Of a stretch of 6,719 bases of DNA, positions 6,296 to 6,719 are shown piece by piece (position 1 is the first letter of the stretch; each line of letters begins with the position of its first letter). The notes below the pieces were generated by a model. That model did not search any database and was not told the origin of the DNA. It was given only the letters and a program-made list of their open reading frames with translations. A program made the position numbers and the translations under genes. Source of the DNA: JBNJEM01 sp051745935 (GTDB taxonomy: Bacteria > Planctomycetota > Planctomycetia > Pirellulales > Pirellulaceae); contig JBNJEM010000448.1 of the NCBI GenBank assembly GCA_051745935.1, forward strand, positions 1-6,719, given 5' to 3'.

Positions 6296-6375
6296 ATCCC
6301 TCGGACAATCCCAAGGCAATGGCGGCCATTGGCCTTGCGCCCCCCAACCCTGATCACGCGACAAAACCATTGATT
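6296..6375. repeat. Hairpin-bearing dispersed repeat, copy 2
   Basis: This shares flanking blocks with 4620-4689. Its middle has a different sequence but again a strong hairpin at 6312-6337: CAAGGC/GCCTTG plus AATGG/CCATT across one bulged G, with a 3-base loop. Shared edges with differing yet still paired middles suggest that structure is kept. Confidence 0.55.
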
Positions 6376-6571
6376 GTCCCTGAGACGTCCGTCTTTGTTC
6401 AACGATAACCCGTGAACAGTTACCAACGCCCAGGCCCGATCGTAGCTTGACAGGCCATGATAGCAGACATCAGAATGGATTGGCATTCCACCGAAGACCA
6501 TGAACGGGAGATCACCAATTTGATGCCGCTGCCGGTTAGAATTGTCCGGTTAAAAACCGGTTCCTCGTGCT

Positions 6572-6605
6572 CCGTGCTCCCGTTGGTCGGACTGGTGTCG
6601 GATAA
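6572..6605 (+). repeat. Weak third copy of the 81-bp repeat
   Basis: The core at 6572-6593 matches copy A at 20 of 22 bases (CTCCCG-TTGGTCGGACT). It stays in register with a TGTCCGG at 6543-6549 that also begins copy A. Outside the core, similarity is low. No gene follows within the window; a MITE-like element starts 19 bases later. Confidence 0.5.
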
Positions 6606-6624
6606 TTCCTCGAGCAATGGATAT

Positions 6625-6719
6625 ACCCTAACGTTGCAAACAGTATATGTAGGACGGGTCTCCAGGCCCGTCTTTTCAAGTACGAAATCGTACTTGATCT
6701 GGTGTCCGCAGATCTCACG
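6625..6719. mobile_element. Second MITE-like element, cut by the right window edge
   Basis: These 95 bases match 1824-1918 at 91 positions without gaps and in the same orientation. The GACGGGTCTCCAGGCCCGTC hairpin and the CAAGTACG/CGTACTTG hairpin are intact. The window ends at the left arm of the third hairpin. If complete, the right terminal repeat should lie about 100 bases outside the window. Confidence 0.85.

Larger units (their letters stand above)
5906..6719. other. Repeat-rich region upstream of the oxidoreductase, no firm gene
   Basis: This 0.8-kb stretch carries the oxidoreductase promoter, copy B of the 81-bp repeat, a possible small plus-strand frame at 6109-6228, a diverged copy of the 47-bp hairpin unit, a run of nine C at 6234-6242, copy 2 of the hairpin-bearing repeat, a weak third copy of the 81-bp repeat, and the start of a second MITE-like element. 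I see nothing recognisable in about 6376-6540, apart from an isolated TTGACA at 6447-6452 with no matching -10 box or downstream gene. Confidence 0.6.

Noticed and set aside
6447..6452. Perfect TTGACA suggesting a promoter
   Set aside because: No acceptable -10 box lies 16-18 bases downstream and no gene follows before the mobile element.
6536..6718. Minus-strand frame resembling another at 1744-1953
   Set aside because: The shared peptide is only the translation of the two MITE-like copies; the flanking residues are unrelated and there is no ribosome-binding site.

Overview
The window looks like a gene-sparse, GC-rich chromosomal stretch of a bacterium that is most likely a planctomycete of the Pirellulales type. 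That placement is an inference. It rests on a Tat-exported Gfo/Idh/MocA oxidoreductase, a secreted S15 peptidase, single genes separated by long gaps, and gaps filled with short palindromic repeats. There is no 16S gene or other decisive marker.

Three real protein genes are present. From 1549 down to the left edge (minus strand) runs a secreted Xaa-Pro dipeptidyl-peptidase-like serine hydrolase, cut by the window start. At 2888-4165 (plus) is a complete GT-B/GT4 glycosyltransferase. At 4706-5905 (minus) is a complete Tat-signal Gfo/Idh/MocA protein that lacks the usual Glu-Lys-Pro motif. The glycosyltransferase and the oxidoreductase converge. None of the three shares an operon or an obvious pathway with the others; each appears to stand alone.

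The gaps (1550-2887, 4166-4705, 5906-6719) hold at least five repeat families. (1) A 199-bp MITE-like element with about 53-bp terminal inverted repeats and several nested hairpins lies at 1821-2019, with a second copy entering at 6625 and running off the right edge. (2) A 47-bp hairpin unit is repeated four times in tandem at 2344-2531, with an inverted copy at 2582-2604 and a diverged copy at 6182-6216. (3) An 81-bp dispersed repeat sits upstream of both the glycosyltransferase and the oxidoreductase, in each case in the gene's orientation, with a weaker third copy near 6572. (4) A hairpin-bearing repeat pair lies at 4620-4689 and 6296-6375. (5) A heptamer tandem lies at 4225-4259.

I see no defence system, CRISPR array, tRNA, rRNA, transposase or phage gene. 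The part most worth following up is the repeat landscape: several structured, probably mobile, non-coding families in under 7 kb with no mobilising enzyme in view.
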